Below, piece after piece: positions 16,350 through 24,370 of a stretch of DNA of 37,111 nucleotides. The translations under genes were made by a program, and so were the position numbers. The notes beneath the pieces are model-generated. The model was given only the letters and a program-made list of their open reading frames with translations. It was not told where the DNA came from and made no database searches. Source of the DNA: Burkholderia ambifaria (lineage in GTDB: Bacteria; Pseudomonadota; Gammaproteobacteria; Burkholderiales; Burkholderiaceae); the NCBI RefSeq assembly GCF_001443045.1, contig NZ_LKPJ01000044.1:9255-46365 (forward strand). Reading direction: 5' to 3'. How positions within the stretch are numbered: position 1 is the stretch's first letter; each line of letters starts with the position of its first letter.

Positions 16350-16967
16350 TCAATCGCGCAGTGTCCCGTCTACCTGGTAGCGATCGTTGTCGGGCATGCA
16401 GACGAGCGAGATGTGCTTGATCCGCCCCTCGGCGTTCGCGAGGATGGTGGCCCGGTCCTGCGCGGTGATCTTTTCGGCGAGCACGGCTTCCATCGTCGCC
16501 ACAAAGAGCTTGTCGTATTGGGTGAGGCAACGGACCAGCAGACCCGCGAGTGGTCGCGTGACCTTCAGTTCAATATGCTCGGCGGGGAAAGCGATCGTCC
16601 GGGCCTGGTGCTTTTCGACCCATACCAGCGCCTTACGGAGCCAGTCCGACGTATCACGCAGCGCGGATTCGAGCGCATGCGTTTTTCCTCCGCGCGCGAC
16701 GGTGATTTTCGACGCGCAGAAGTTGTAGTCGCCGCGAATGAAATTGCGGGCGAACTGCGAGCTGTAGCGCAGCACGGTGACCGCGTCGGAATCGGGGATG
16801 ATTCGATCGATGCGGCTGTCGCTCGTCAGACGTTGGATCGGCTTGAGTCCCGTTGACGACGGGGGCAGCGATTCGTTCGACGGGCGCGTGTTGGGATCGA
16901 CGGCGATCGGGTCGAGCAGGGGCACGTCCCGCTGCGGGTCGTGCGGTGGTTCGAGAACGGCGGACAT
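16350..16967 (-). CDS. Unknown protein, possibly AcaB/PFL_4669-like
   Basis: The product has 205 residues. The first 50 are Pro/Asp-rich and look unstructured. After that comes a compact domain with FIRGDYNFCASKITVARGG, a helix with SDWLRKALVWVEKHQ, and VTRPLAGLLVRCLTQYDKLF. The last stretch and its position resemble the AcaB/DUF1845 group of ICE proteins, which includes a transcriptional activator of transfer genes, but I am not certain. The C-terminal half of the 11974-12873 product is similar in pattern. It is first in the minus-strand gene set. A GGGTTAACCC palindrome lies about 36 bp upstream of its start. Confidence 0.5.
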   Translation of the reverse strand: MSAVLEPPHDPQRDVPLLDPIAVDPNTRPSNESLPPSSTGLKPIQRLTSDSRIDRIIPDSDAVTVLRYSSQFARNFIRGDYNFCASKITVARGGKTHALESALRDTSDWLRKALVWVEKHQARTIAFPAEHIELKVTRPLAGLLVRCLTQYDKLFVATMEAVLAEKITAQDRATILANAEGRIKHISLVCMPDNDRYQVDGTLRD

Positions 16968-17400
16968 GATGTTTACGGGTGGTCTCTCTCACCAATGATT
17001 TTGGGTTAACCCGATTTAACAATTCAGGCAAAAGCGGGCCTGTTTTCGTGAGCTTTCCACCCTTTCCGATCACAAATTTCCGCAATACTGACTCTACTTC
17101 TCGCGTCCACGACGCATCGACCTAGACTTCGTAACCCGAAGTCCATCTTCTGTACAAGCCGTGCCAATGGGCATGCTCCGACCAGCCGGCAACTGGTGTG
17201 GAATCTTCTGCTGATGAGTGCCTAGCCAGCACTTCCCATCTTTCAGTCATAAAACTCGTCGCCGGCCGCATGTATTTGCGCCGCGACATCGTTCGAGTCC
17301 GGATATCGGGTGTCTCTCTCCAGACCAGAGTCTGGGTAGAACGATCGTAGTCGACTGAGCCGTGATCCTGCGGCGGAGTGGTATTTCCGAAAATGGGCTG
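16968..17400. other. Divergent control region between the minus and plus gene sets
   Basis: No gene is supported here. Visible elements are a perfect GGGTTAACCC palindrome at 17003-17012, a weak third relative of the GAAAGC...GCTTTC element at 17031-17058, and a hairpin with GACTTCG/CGAAGTC arms at 17125-17143. The rest has low coding character. Promoters for the leftward gene and for the transcript covering the hairpin cluster should lie here. Confidence 0.45.
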
Positions 17401-17558
17401 TTGCGCAGCGTGACCATGCTGCGCGAGGACGACCTAACGTCCTCGATATGAGCCGACCGGCTCCCTGAGCGCCACGTCCCCAGAAGGGACGTGGCGCTTG
17501 GGTCATTTCCACAAATCCGAAAAGCGCGTTCCTCTTGCCGAGGGACGCGCTTTTTTTT
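17401..17558 (+). ncRNA. Cluster of five consecutive hairpins, candidate structured RNA
   Basis: Five inverted repeats follow one another almost without spacers. They are GCGCAGC/GCTGCGC at 17403-17424, GAGGACG/CGTCCTC at 17425-17444, GAGCC/GGCTC at 17450-17463, a 13-bp perfect stem at 17468-17498 with loop CAGAA, and a 14-bp stem at 17521-17553 with a run of eight T. This density, ending in a terminator, suggests a small RNA or a regulatory leader for the genes starting at 17588. No known family is recognised. Confidence 0.5.
17521..17558 (+). terminator. Strong intrinsic terminator 30 bp before a start codon
   Basis: AAAGCGCGT pairs with ACGCGCTTT, extended by a TCCTC/GAGGG pairing around TTGCC, and is followed directly by T8. 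The next ribosome-binding site (GGAGG, 17578-17582) is only 20 bp away. Either the hairpin ends a small RNA or it is read through under some condition. Confidence 0.8.
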
Positions 17559-17587
17559 CGTCGTTTGTTCCTGTCCCGGAGGTTCAC

Positions 17588-17854
17588 ATGCTTCCCAACC
17601 GTCTCGACGCGCGCATCGCCAACGTGATCAGCAACACGATCGCCGACGAGCGCGCGACTGCCGATACCGCGTCGCCAGCTTGGCGCGCGCGGTGCGAGGT
17701 GGCTCAGGTCGCGATGTACAGCGATCCCGACCGCCGCATCTTTCTGTCCCACATCGCCGAACGCCGCGGAGAGGCGGCCGCCAGCACGCTCGAGCAGTCA
17801 GCGAGCGCGATGCGCACTCAGGCGATCTTCTATCTTGCGAGGAAACCTTCATGA
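17588..17854 (+). CDS. Small DUF7696-like protein
   Basis: This 88-residue protein contains the pattern AWRARCEVAQVAMY, then RRIFLSHIAERRGEAAASTL. It resembles small phage and ICE proteins of the DUF7696 type, which carry a CEA-like helix followed by R-x-YL-x-V-x2-RRG. The function is unknown. GGAGG lies 6 bp before the ATG at 17588; an in-frame start at 17498 lies within the terminator region and is rejected. Its stop overlaps the next start by 4 bp (ATGA), so the two are translationally coupled. Confidence 0.65.
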   Translation: MLPNRLDARIANVISNTIADERATADTASPAWRARCEVAQVAMYSDPDRRIFLSHIAERRGEAAASTLEQSASAMRTQAIFYLARKPS

Positions 17855-19161
17855 ATGCTGTAGTCCCTATGCTGGGCGGCCCTGTGCGCAGCCTGGTCGA
17901 AGAGCGTGCGATGCGCCCTCCGGTGATCGGACGTATCCGGCCCGGCATCAAGGTGCTGACGTCCAAGGCGCGCGCCAATCAGGAGGCGGTGAGGCTGTAC
18001 GAAACGATGGTCGCCGCCGGCGACTCATTCGAGACGATCGGCAAAGCGATCGAATCGCGCTGCCAGCTCCGGAACGCACTGGCGCCGAAGAACGTCGACT
18101 ACTTCACGTGTCGCCGATCGGACTTCAACAACCCGGAAGTGGCCGACGAGATTCTCAAGCTGTACGGCGAGGATCGCGGGCAGGGCGTGCGGCTGTACCG
18201 TTTCCCGGTGCTGTTCGCCTTCAACGACTGGATGCAGAACCTCCCGAACGAAATGGCCGCGTGGGGCGCCACTGGCCGGAAGTTCTTCTCGCAGTACGGT
18301 CCCGACGGCATCCGCTACTGCAAGACCTACGCGAAGGTCGAGCGGGATCCGCGGGCCCAGCGGGCCACACGCCATTTCGGCGGTCGTGACGTGATCTTCC
18401 GCCAGGACGACGCAATCCCAGACGGCGTCTGCGATCCCGAGCAATGCCCGCAGTATCAGAGCCGGCAGTGCAATCTCTCTGCGCATTTCGTGTTCGCGGT
18501 CCCCGACATCAAGGGGCTCGGCTTGGTCGAGCTACCGACGAACTCGATCTACGTGCTCCAGAAAGCCTACGCCGCGATGCAGACGGTGCAGTTGGCGCGC
18601 GGCAGGCTCACGGGCACGCGCTTCTGGCTCTCGAAGCGGGAATTCGACATCACGCGGATCAACGAGAACGGCGAGGCCGTGCGTCAGCCTCAGATGTTGA
18701 CGGTTCTCGACGCGGATATCGACATCGGGGCGCTGCTGGATGGCGCGGACGAAGCGGCACCGCCGATCGAGGTCGGCCGAGGTGCGGCCGCACTGCTCGG
18801 TGCGGGCGGCACGGTGATTCCGCTCCATCCGACTGAAGGAAGTGGCGGGGCCGCGTCGGGTGACACCCAACCGGCGACGCACGCCGGCGATGCTCAACGC
18901 GATGGACACGACGACTCGCCCCCGGAGCCGATCGAAGAGAAGCGGCATCGCCTGCAGGATCTGCTACAGCGACTTCGCCTGAACGCAGACGCGCGCCGCG
19001 AGCAGTTTCGTGTCTACGGCCACGTCAAGTTCGGGCGCGGCTGGACGGAACGGCCCGCGGACGTCGACAAGATGATCGGACGGCTGACCGGTGCCCTCGA
19101 TGCGCCGGATGTTCTCGACCGCGAGATCAGCGAGGCAGTCGAATCGCTCAACGGCCGATAA
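17851..19161 (+). CDS. Gp3-like (recombination directionality factor-like) protein
   Basis: The product has 436 residues. The central part has RLYRFPVLFAFNDWMQNLPN, then GPDGIRYCKTYA, then a Cys cluster CDPEQCPQYQSRQC, then LGLVELPTNSIYVL. This order of dehydrated-strand core, Cys cluster and NSI motif resembles the family labelled Gp3-like or 'hydrolase or metal-binding protein' in phages and ICEs, which includes the phiC31-type recombination directionality factor. A disordered Ala/Gly-rich linker (about 305-355) leads to a C-terminal helical part. If the family call holds, it could influence integrase direction, although no serine integrase is in view. The ATG overlaps the previous stop. 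Confidence 0.5.
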   Translation: MNAVVPMLGGPVRSLVEERAMRPPVIGRIRPGIKVLTSKARANQEAVRLYETMVAAGDSFETIGKAIESRCQLRNALAPKNVDYFTCRRSDFNNPEVADEILKLYGEDRGQGVRLYRFPVLFAFNDWMQNLPNEMAAWGATGRKFFSQYGPDGIRYCKTYAKVERDPRAQRATRHFGGRDVIFRQDDAIPDGVCDPEQCPQYQSRQCNLSAHFVFAVPDIKGLGLVELPTNSIYVLQKAYAAMQTVQLARGRLTGTRFWLSKREFDITRINENGEAVRQPQMLTVLDADIDIGALLDGADEAAPPIEVGRGAAALLGAGGTVIPLHPTEGSGGAASGDTQPATHAGDAQRDGHDDSPPEPIEEKRHRLQDLLQRLRLNADARREQFRVYGHVKFGRGWTERPADVDKMIGRLTGALDAPDVLDREISEAVESLNGR

Positions 19162-19176
19162 CGGCGTTCCCCATTA

Positions 19177-19206
19177 GCCAGCCCTTCGGGGCTGGCGTCC
19201 TTTCTT
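19177..19206 (+). terminator. Intrinsic terminator after the Gp3-like gene
   Basis: GCCAGCCC and GGGCTGGC form a perfect 8-bp stem with a TTCG tetraloop, followed by GTCCTTTCTTTC. It lies 16 bp after the stop codon. Confidence 0.8.
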
Positions 19207-19329
19207 TCAAGCGACTTCGAGAGCATTTCAGCAAAGCCACTTTGCTCAAGTGCTTTCGACCGCGTCATTCACGCATCGAAACCGTCCGCGCAAGCGGCCA
19301 TCTCTTGACTATCCATTTCGGAGGAATTC

Positions 19330-19815
19330 ATGCGCCGGATCGGCAACATCACGGTGTTTTTCGGCGCCGTCGACGTGCTGAGCAATTGGCACCCGTGCCA
19401 CTTCAGCTATCACGAGGTGACTTTCACCAGCACCGAGCAATTCATGATGTACGCGAAGGCGATGCTGTTCGAGGATCTCGACACCGCGTCGAAGATTCTC
19501 GCCGCGTCATCGCCGCGCGAGCAGAAGCGACTGGGACGTGCTGTTCGTGGTTTCGATAACGCCATCTGGGAACGCTGTCGCGAATCCATCATGTTCGTCG
19601 GTTGCCGGGAAAAATTTCGGCAAAACGCCGAGCTCGCGGCAGTTCTGCGGGATACCGGTTCGAGCGTGCTGGTCGAGGCGAGTCCGTACGATCGGATCTG
19701 GGGTGTCGGACTCGGCGAGTCCGATCCGCGCCTCGCGGATCCGTCGAACTGGCAAGGGCTGAACCTGCTCGGCAAGACGCTGATGCGGGTCCGAGACGTT
19801 CTGTTCCAGCAGTAA
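19330..19815 (+). CDS. NADAR-domain protein (YbiA-like)
   Basis: The 161-residue product covers a whole NADAR domain: LSNWHPCHFSYHEVTFTSTEQFMMYAKA near the N-terminus, SILAASSPREQKRLGR in the middle, and LVEASPYDRIWGVGL followed by NWQGLNLLGKTLM near the end. Known members are N-glycosidases acting on riboflavin intermediates (YbiA/RibX) or enzymes that remove ADP-ribose from guanine in DNA, where they act as antitoxins to some DarT toxins. No DarT-like gene is next to it here. GGAGG precedes the ATG. A 168-bp leader containing the previous terminator separates it from the upstream gene, so it may have its own promoter. Confidence 0.88.
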   Translation: MRRIGNITVFFGAVDVLSNWHPCHFSYHEVTFTSTEQFMMYAKAMLFEDLDTASKILAASSPREQKRLGRAVRGFDNAIWERCRESIMFVGCREKFRQNAELAAVLRDTGSSVLVEASPYDRIWGVGLGESDPRLADPSNWQGLNLLGKTLMRVRDVLFQQ

Positions 19816-19854
19816 TTCGCCCTCGCCGCGTGTCGGTGTTCATCAATTGTCGGC

Positions 19855-19880
19855 TGCCGCGAGGCGGCCTTTTTAATTTT
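19855..19880 (+). terminator. Short terminator hairpin abutting the sbcD ribosome-binding site
   Basis: GCCGC-GAG-GCGGC at 19856-19868 is followed by CTTTTTAATTTT and then GGAGG at 19881. It would end the NADAR transcript, yet lies only 10 bp before the next ribosome-binding site. Confidence 0.65.
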
Positions 19881-19890
19881 GGAGGCGTCG

Positions 19891-21258
19891 ATGAAAATCG
19901 CGCATTTTTCTGACTTGCATTACTCGCCGGAGAACGTGGACGAGGCCGATCGCTGTTTCGCGTTCGCAGTCGACGACGCAATCTCGCGCGGGGCGCGGGT
20001 GGCGGTGATCTCGGGCGACTCGACCGATCATCGCCTCGACGCGCACGCGCCGTCGCTGCATGCGCTCGCGACACAGGTGCACCGGTTGGCCGAAGCGATG
20101 CCCGTCATCCTGTTGCAGGGTACGTTCTCGCATGAGCCGCCCGGCACGCTCGACAACTTTGCGTTGATGGGCGCGCGGTATCCCGTGTTCGTTGCAGATC
20201 GGATTGGTCAGGTTGCGCTGATCGGCACGCAGTTCCGAGCGTCCGACGGTCCGGTGTTTGACGACGCAGAGATGCTTGCGTTCGACGGACTCTATCCGGA
20301 CGCGGTCTTCACCTGTCTGCCGACGATGAACAAGGCCGATCTCGCACTGAAGGTCGGTGCGTTGTCAGCGTCGACCGAGCTCGGCGACGTGCTCGGAACG
20401 TACCTCGCGGCAGCGGGCAGGAATAACGCCCGTTTGCGTGCGATCGGCGTGCCGACAATTGGCCTCTCGCACGGCACGGTGGCTGGATGCACAACCGAGC
20501 ATGGTGTGACGATGGCGGGATTCGATCACGAGTTCAGCCTCGGCACGCTGTTCGCCGCGGAGTGTGCCGCGTTCATGCTGGGTCACATCCATAAGCACCA
20601 GATCTGGTTGCGCGAAGGGCGCGCGGTGGGATATCCCGGCTCGATTGGGCGATTCCACTACGGCGAAGAAGGCGACAAAGGTTACCTGTTATGGGACGTG
20701 CTGGCGGCTGAAGCACGTGCCGAGCTGGTGACGACGCCGTCGTGCGAGATGGTATGCATTGCGTTCGACGGTCCGCCCGACGAAGCGCAGCTTGCGGCGC
20801 TTGCCGCGGATTCGGCCGGGAAATTCGTCCGGATTCGCTGGCAGATCGACGAGGAGCACAAGCAGCTCGTCGACCGGAAGGCAATCGAATCGATGTTTGC
20901 GTCGACCGCTGGCCTGAAGCTCGAGCCGCGCATCCTGCCGGTGATGAGAAGCCGCGCGGAGGGGATCAGCAAGGCGGTGACGGTCGATGCGAAGGTCGCG
21001 CGCTGGTGCGAGTTCACTTCGGTCGACCCCGACCCGCTTCTTGAGCGGCTGCAGCTGCTCGAGACGGGCGACGCGGAAGCGATCGCGGCGTCGGTGCTTG
21101 ATCGAATTGCGCAGGTTGGCGATTCGATCGAGGTGCTGGAGATTCCTGGCGGCACCGCGAACGTCGTCCCGCTGGTCGCCGCCAGTCTCGAAGCTGCGCC
21201 GGAGCCTGAATCAAAGCCGTCGCTGTCATGGCTAAACGATGATCTGTTCGCAGCCTGA
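19891..21258 (+). CDS. sbcD: SbcD/Mre11-like metallophosphoesterase nuclease
   Basis: The 455-residue product is the nuclease partner of the SbcC-like ATPase downstream. Calcineurin-like motifs are visible: FSDLHY (residues 6-11), SGDSTDH (about 42), GTFSHE where GNHD/E is usual (about 76), GLSHG (about 191) and GHIHKHQ (about 230). The third motif keeps the His but loses the Asn, so the metal site is atypical. The C-terminal 130 residues form the cap and SbcC-interaction part. GGAGG at 19881 fixes the ATG at 19891; a TTG at 19879 is less likely. SbcCD-type complexes open DNA hairpins and process ends. Confidence 0.85.
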   Translation: MKIAHFSDLHYSPENVDEADRCFAFAVDDAISRGARVAVISGDSTDHRLDAHAPSLHALATQVHRLAEAMPVILLQGTFSHEPPGTLDNFALMGARYPVFVADRIGQVALIGTQFRASDGPVFDDAEMLAFDGLYPDAVFTCLPTMNKADLALKVGALSASTELGDVLGTYLAAAGRNNARLRAIGVPTIGLSHGTVAGCTTEHGVTMAGFDHEFSLGTLFAAECAAFMLGHIHKHQIWLREGRAVGYPGSIGRFHYGEEGDKGYLLWDVLAAEARAELVTTPSCEMVCIAFDGPPDEAQLAALAADSAGKFVRIRWQIDEEHKQLVDRKAIESMFASTAGLKLEPRILPVMRSRAEGISKAVTVDAKVARWCEFTSVDPDPLLERLQLLETGDAEAIAASVLDRIAQVGDSIEVLEIPGGTANVVPLVAASLEAAPEPESKPSLSWLNDDLFAA

Positions 21259-21385
21259 GCGTTGCCTGTCTCGACGGTCAGCACGACACCGAGAGTTGGA
21301 CACAGCCGTGTTCCGATAGCCCACGTGGCTATCGAAACGAGGTTCACCCCGCGCCGTCAGGCGCATCGATCGCAGCACCGCTGCA

Positions 21386-21434
21386 TCCATTTTCTTATCT
21401 ACCCTGGCGGGGAGCGATCCCTACCGGGCGCACT
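21386..21434 (+). repeat. Leader repeat, copy 1 (before the gene at 21460)
   Basis: This sequence shares CCAT-TTCTT followed by ACCCTGGCGGGGA and then a CCC...GGGCG...TCC pattern with 24297-24344. Both copies precede a short gene of the SbcCD cluster and can form GC-rich hairpins. The 21259-21459 leader also holds a GATAGCC/GGCTATC hairpin at about 21316-21335. Confidence 0.5.
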
Positions 21435-21459
21435 CCGTCCATTTCACAGGAGTGTGTCT

Positions 21460-21981
21460 ATGTTTGGCCTTTATCCCGCAGGTGCCCGTTGGGTCCAGCA
21501 GCTTTCCGCGTCGAACGACGCAAAGGCGTTACAGAAGTGTCTCGTAGACCACGGCGGATGCACCGCCGCGCTGTTTCATCAGCCCTTCGGCGCCGGCCGC
21601 GGCGTCACGATTGCGCAGCGCGACAGTTTCCTCGTGCTCGTGCATGCCACCGACGTTGCTTCCCCGGAAGTCGCTGTGGTGCCCGACGTCCAGATGCAGA
21701 ACCTGCTTTGGTCGTTCAGTTCGGGATACGCCAGTCAGTGGTCGGGGCGTGAGCTCCAGATCCTGACCGGCTGTACCGATTGGGACGCGCTGATCAAACA
21801 GGCGTCGGCGTCATTCGCGCAGCTTTGCGACACGGTTCGCCAAGCCGTGGCAGGCACACTCGGCACCAAGGTCATCCGACCCGAGCCGATGCTGCCGATC
21901 GACGATGAGGACATTCCGTTCCTGCCGTCGGAATACCTGCAGGAAATCCCACTCTCGGAGGTCGAATCATGCGTCCGCTGA
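21460..21981 (+). CDS. Unknown protein between sbcD and sbcC
   Basis: This 173-residue soluble protein is of no family I recognise. The N-terminus has GLYPAGARWVQQL, the middle is beta-rich (VTIAQRDSFLVLVHATDV), and the C-terminus is acidic with DDEDIPFLPSEYL. AGGAG lies 7 bp before the ATG at 21460; the frame is open upstream to 21262 but without a ribosome-binding site. It overlaps the sbcC-like gene by 13 bp. Its position between the nuclease and ATPase subunits suggests an accessory subunit or a regulator of that complex. Confidence 0.65.
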   Translation: MFGLYPAGARWVQQLSASNDAKALQKCLVDHGGCTAALFHQPFGAGRGVTIAQRDSFLVLVHATDVASPEVAVVPDVQMQNLLWSFSSGYASQWSGRELQILTGCTDWDALIKQASASFAQLCDTVRQAVAGTLGTKVIRPEPMLPIDDEDIPFLPSEYLQEIPLSEVESCVR

Positions 21982-24290
21982 GATTGCTCCTCGACGGGTT
22001 CTATGGGGTACGAGACGGGATGAAGCGCGACAGCGTCGAACTCGATCTCGAATCCTTGCCCCGCGGGCTGATTGCGTTGGCTGGCCCGAACGGCTCCGGG
22101 AAGACGACGCTCATGGACAACCTGCATCCGTACCGGATCATGCCGTCGCGCGCATCGAAGCTGTCCGTCGATGCATTCTCTTACTGGGATCACATCTGCG
22201 GTGTCCAGGCGCGCAAGGAATTCGAGTGGGAGCACGACGGTATCCGTTATCGCTCGACCTTCGCGTTTCGCAAGCCGGGTAAAGGCGGCAAGGCGGACTA
22301 CTTCCTGTTCTATCGCTCGATGGACGGGGAGTGGCGCCCAGTGACGTTGCCGGAGGGCACGGTTTCGGACGGCAAGGGCGAGACCTACGACCGTTGTGTC
22401 GAAGCGATTTGCGGCTCGCTGGAATCGTTCTTCACCAGCGTGTTTTCCGCGCAGAACCGCCGGCCGCTCGCGTCCTACGGCGCGAACGAGATCAAGACGC
22501 TGCTTGCCGAGTTGCTCAAGATCGACCATCTGCGTGCGCTGGCTGCAAAGGCGGCCGACGTCGCCAAAGCGCTGACCAGGCGTCTGGATGCCGTGCAGCA
22601 AGACGTTGTGGCGTTTGCCGGCAAGCGTGAGCGTGCCGACGAGACGCGCAAGTCGATCGAAGCGGATGCCGCGGCAACTGTCTCGGCGCGCGCTGAACGG
22701 GAGTCGGTGCAAACCGTACTCGCCGGCCTGATGCAGCAGCGGGCGACGCTCGTGGCAAAGCAGGGCGAGAACACGGGTGTCGAAGCACGACTGCGTGAAC
22801 TCAACGTGCGGCGCAATGAGGTGGCCACGTCCCTGCAAGGCATCGAACGGGATACGGCGGCGGATCGGCAACGTTTCACGCAACGCCGCACCGCGATTCG
22901 CACGACGATGACGGGCCACGAAGCGGTGGTGAAGCAACGCGACGCCATTCTTGGTGCCGCTGCCGCGCGGGACGAAGCGCAGCTTCGCGTCTCACAACTC
23001 GAAGCGCAGATCGGGCCATTGCAGCAGGCCATCGCCGACATGGATGCGAAGCAGCTTCGGCTGGCGACGGTTCAGTCTGCGATGACCGGTCTCGAATCGG
23101 AAGGCGCGACCAAAGCCGAGTTGCTGAAGAACCTGCAGAGGCAAGCGGCTGTCGTTGAGTCGGTGCCGTGCGCCGGGATGGAAATTCACGCCACGTGCCC
23201 GTTGCTCGTACAAGCGCGCAATGCAGCACAACAGGCGCACGTTCAGAGCGTTTCCCTGAAGGATCTCCGCACCCGCTACAAGGCGCAGAGAGACGAACGG
23301 GATGTGCTCGCGCCGGCAATCGCATCGCTGTCCGCGAAGCGCGCTGAACTTCAGCAGGTGAACGCCAGTATCACGGCGGCACGACAGGCATTACAGCGTG
23401 CGACGGACCTGGCGGCTCGGAAGCCGTTGCTGGATGCGGCAGATGCGGGGCTGGCGACGGCGTGCGCTGAGCTTGCCACGCTCGATGTCGAAGACAGTGA
23501 AGCCCAGAAACGTCGTGAGACGGAAATGGGCAGGTTGGCTGCACTGTCGCGTGAGATCGAGACGGAAATTGCTCGTCTTGTCGCAGTCGACGTCACGCAG
23601 GCAATCGCGGATGTGGACCGGCAGATTGCATCGCACCGCGACGCAGGCACGGCGCTGGACGCGCGGATCGAAGCGTTGATCCGCAGTCAGGCGACACGCG
23701 AAACCGAGCTTGGTTCGCTGGAGCGTGAACTAGGCGGCCTGGCGGCAACGCAGTCGCTGGCGGCGCGTATCTCGGACGAGATCGCGCACTGGAAGCTGGT
23801 GGCGAAAGCCCTCGGCAACGACGGCGTAATTGCGCTGACGATCGACGATGCCGGTCCCGCCCTGACGAAGACGGTGAACGACCTGCTGCTTGCGTGCTAC
23901 GGCATGCGATTCACGGTCGAGATCCAGACACAGCGTGCGCTCGCGAACGGCGAACTGCGTGAGGGCTTCGAAATCCTCGTGCACGACGCCGACAGCGACA
24001 GCAGCAAGTCGGTCGGGGTCATGTCCGGTGGGCAGAAGGTCTGGATCAACGAGTGCCTGACGCGCGGTATTGCTTTGTATATCGCGGGGAATGCGAGCCA
24101 GCCATACCAGTCGCTGTTCAGCGACGAGTCGGATGGGCCGCTGGATCCGCAGCGCAAGGTGCAGTTCATGCGTATGAAGCGGGAGGTGTTGAAGCAGGGC
24201 GGTTACGAGCGGGAGTTCTTCATCTCGCAGACGCCCGAGTTGATCGCCGAAGCCGATGCAGTGATCGATGTAGCAGCGCTTGCCCAGTAG
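21969..24290 (+). CDS. sbcC: SbcC/Rad50-like ATPase
   Basis: The 773-residue product is an SMC-like ATPase, shorter than E. coli SbcC (about 1050). It shows Walker A GPNGSGKTT (about residue 39) and a Q-loop region (VFSAQNRRP, about 160). Two long coiled-coil arms surround a Cys-containing apex (PCAGMEIHATCPLL, about 400). Near the C-terminus are the ABC signature VMSGGQKVW (about 685) and a Walker B/D-loop LFSDESDGPLDPQRK (about 715). The apex spacing C-x8-C differs from the CxxC zinc hook. With the SbcD-like protein it should form a DNA end-processing complex. The final residues carry FISQTPELI, as in SbcC tails. Confidence 0.88.
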   Translation: MRPLRLLLDGFYGVRDGMKRDSVELDLESLPRGLIALAGPNGSGKTTLMDNLHPYRIMPSRASKLSVDAFSYWDHICGVQARKEFEWEHDGIRYRSTFAFRKPGKGGKADYFLFYRSMDGEWRPVTLPEGTVSDGKGETYDRCVEAICGSLESFFTSVFSAQNRRPLASYGANEIKTLLAELLKIDHLRALAAKAADVAKALTRRLDAVQQDVVAFAGKRERADETRKSIEADAAATVSARAERESVQTVLAGLMQQRATLVAKQGENTGVEARLRELNVRRNEVATSLQGIERDTAADRQRFTQRRTAIRTTMTGHEAVVKQRDAILGAAAARDEAQLRVSQLEAQIGPLQQAIADMDAKQLRLATVQSAMTGLESEGATKAELLKNLQRQAAVVESVPCAGMEIHATCPLLVQARNAAQQAHVQSVSLKDLRTRYKAQRDERDVLAPAIASLSAKRAELQQVNASITAARQALQRATDLAARKPLLDAADAGLATACAELATLDVEDSEAQKRRETEMGRLAALSREIETEIARLVAVDVTQAIADVDRQIASHRDAGTALDARIEALIRSQATRETELGSLERELGGLAATQSLAARISDEIAHWKLVAKALGNDGVIALTIDDAGPALTKTVNDLLLACYGMRFTVEIQTQRALANGELREGFEILVHDADSDSSKSVGVMSGGQKVWINECLTRGIALYIAGNASQPYQSLFSDESDGPLDPQRKVQFMRMKREVLKQGGYEREFFISQTPELIAEADAVIDVAALAQ

Positions 24291-24297
24291 GGCGGCG

Positions 24298-24344
24298 TCC
24301 ATTTCTTTGAACCCTGGCGGGGAATTCCCCGCAGGGGCGTTCCT
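24298..24344 (+). repeat. Leader repeat, copy 2 (before the gene at 24371)
   Basis: Partner of 21386-21434, sharing ACCCTGGCGGGGA and flanking bases. Here the core is a perfect palindrome, GCGGGGAATTCCCCGC, which may end the sbcC transcript. Confidence 0.5.
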
Positions 24345-24368
24345 CGCTTTTCTTTTTTGTGAGGAACG
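24338..24368 (+). promoter_or_regulatory. Hairpin enclosing the ribosome-binding site of the 60-residue gene
   Basis: CGTTCCTC (24338-24345) is an exact complement of GAGGAACG (24361-24368), separated by a 15-nt T-rich loop. The 3' arm contains the GAGGA ribosome-binding site of the ATG at 24371. If it folds, translation would be blocked until the hairpin opens. Confidence 0.55.
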
Positions 24369-24370
24369 CA

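Noticed and set aside
21735..22937. 400-codon minus-strand frame opposite sbcC
   Set aside because: It covers the Walker A region of the SbcC-like gene in antisense and has no recognisable domain.
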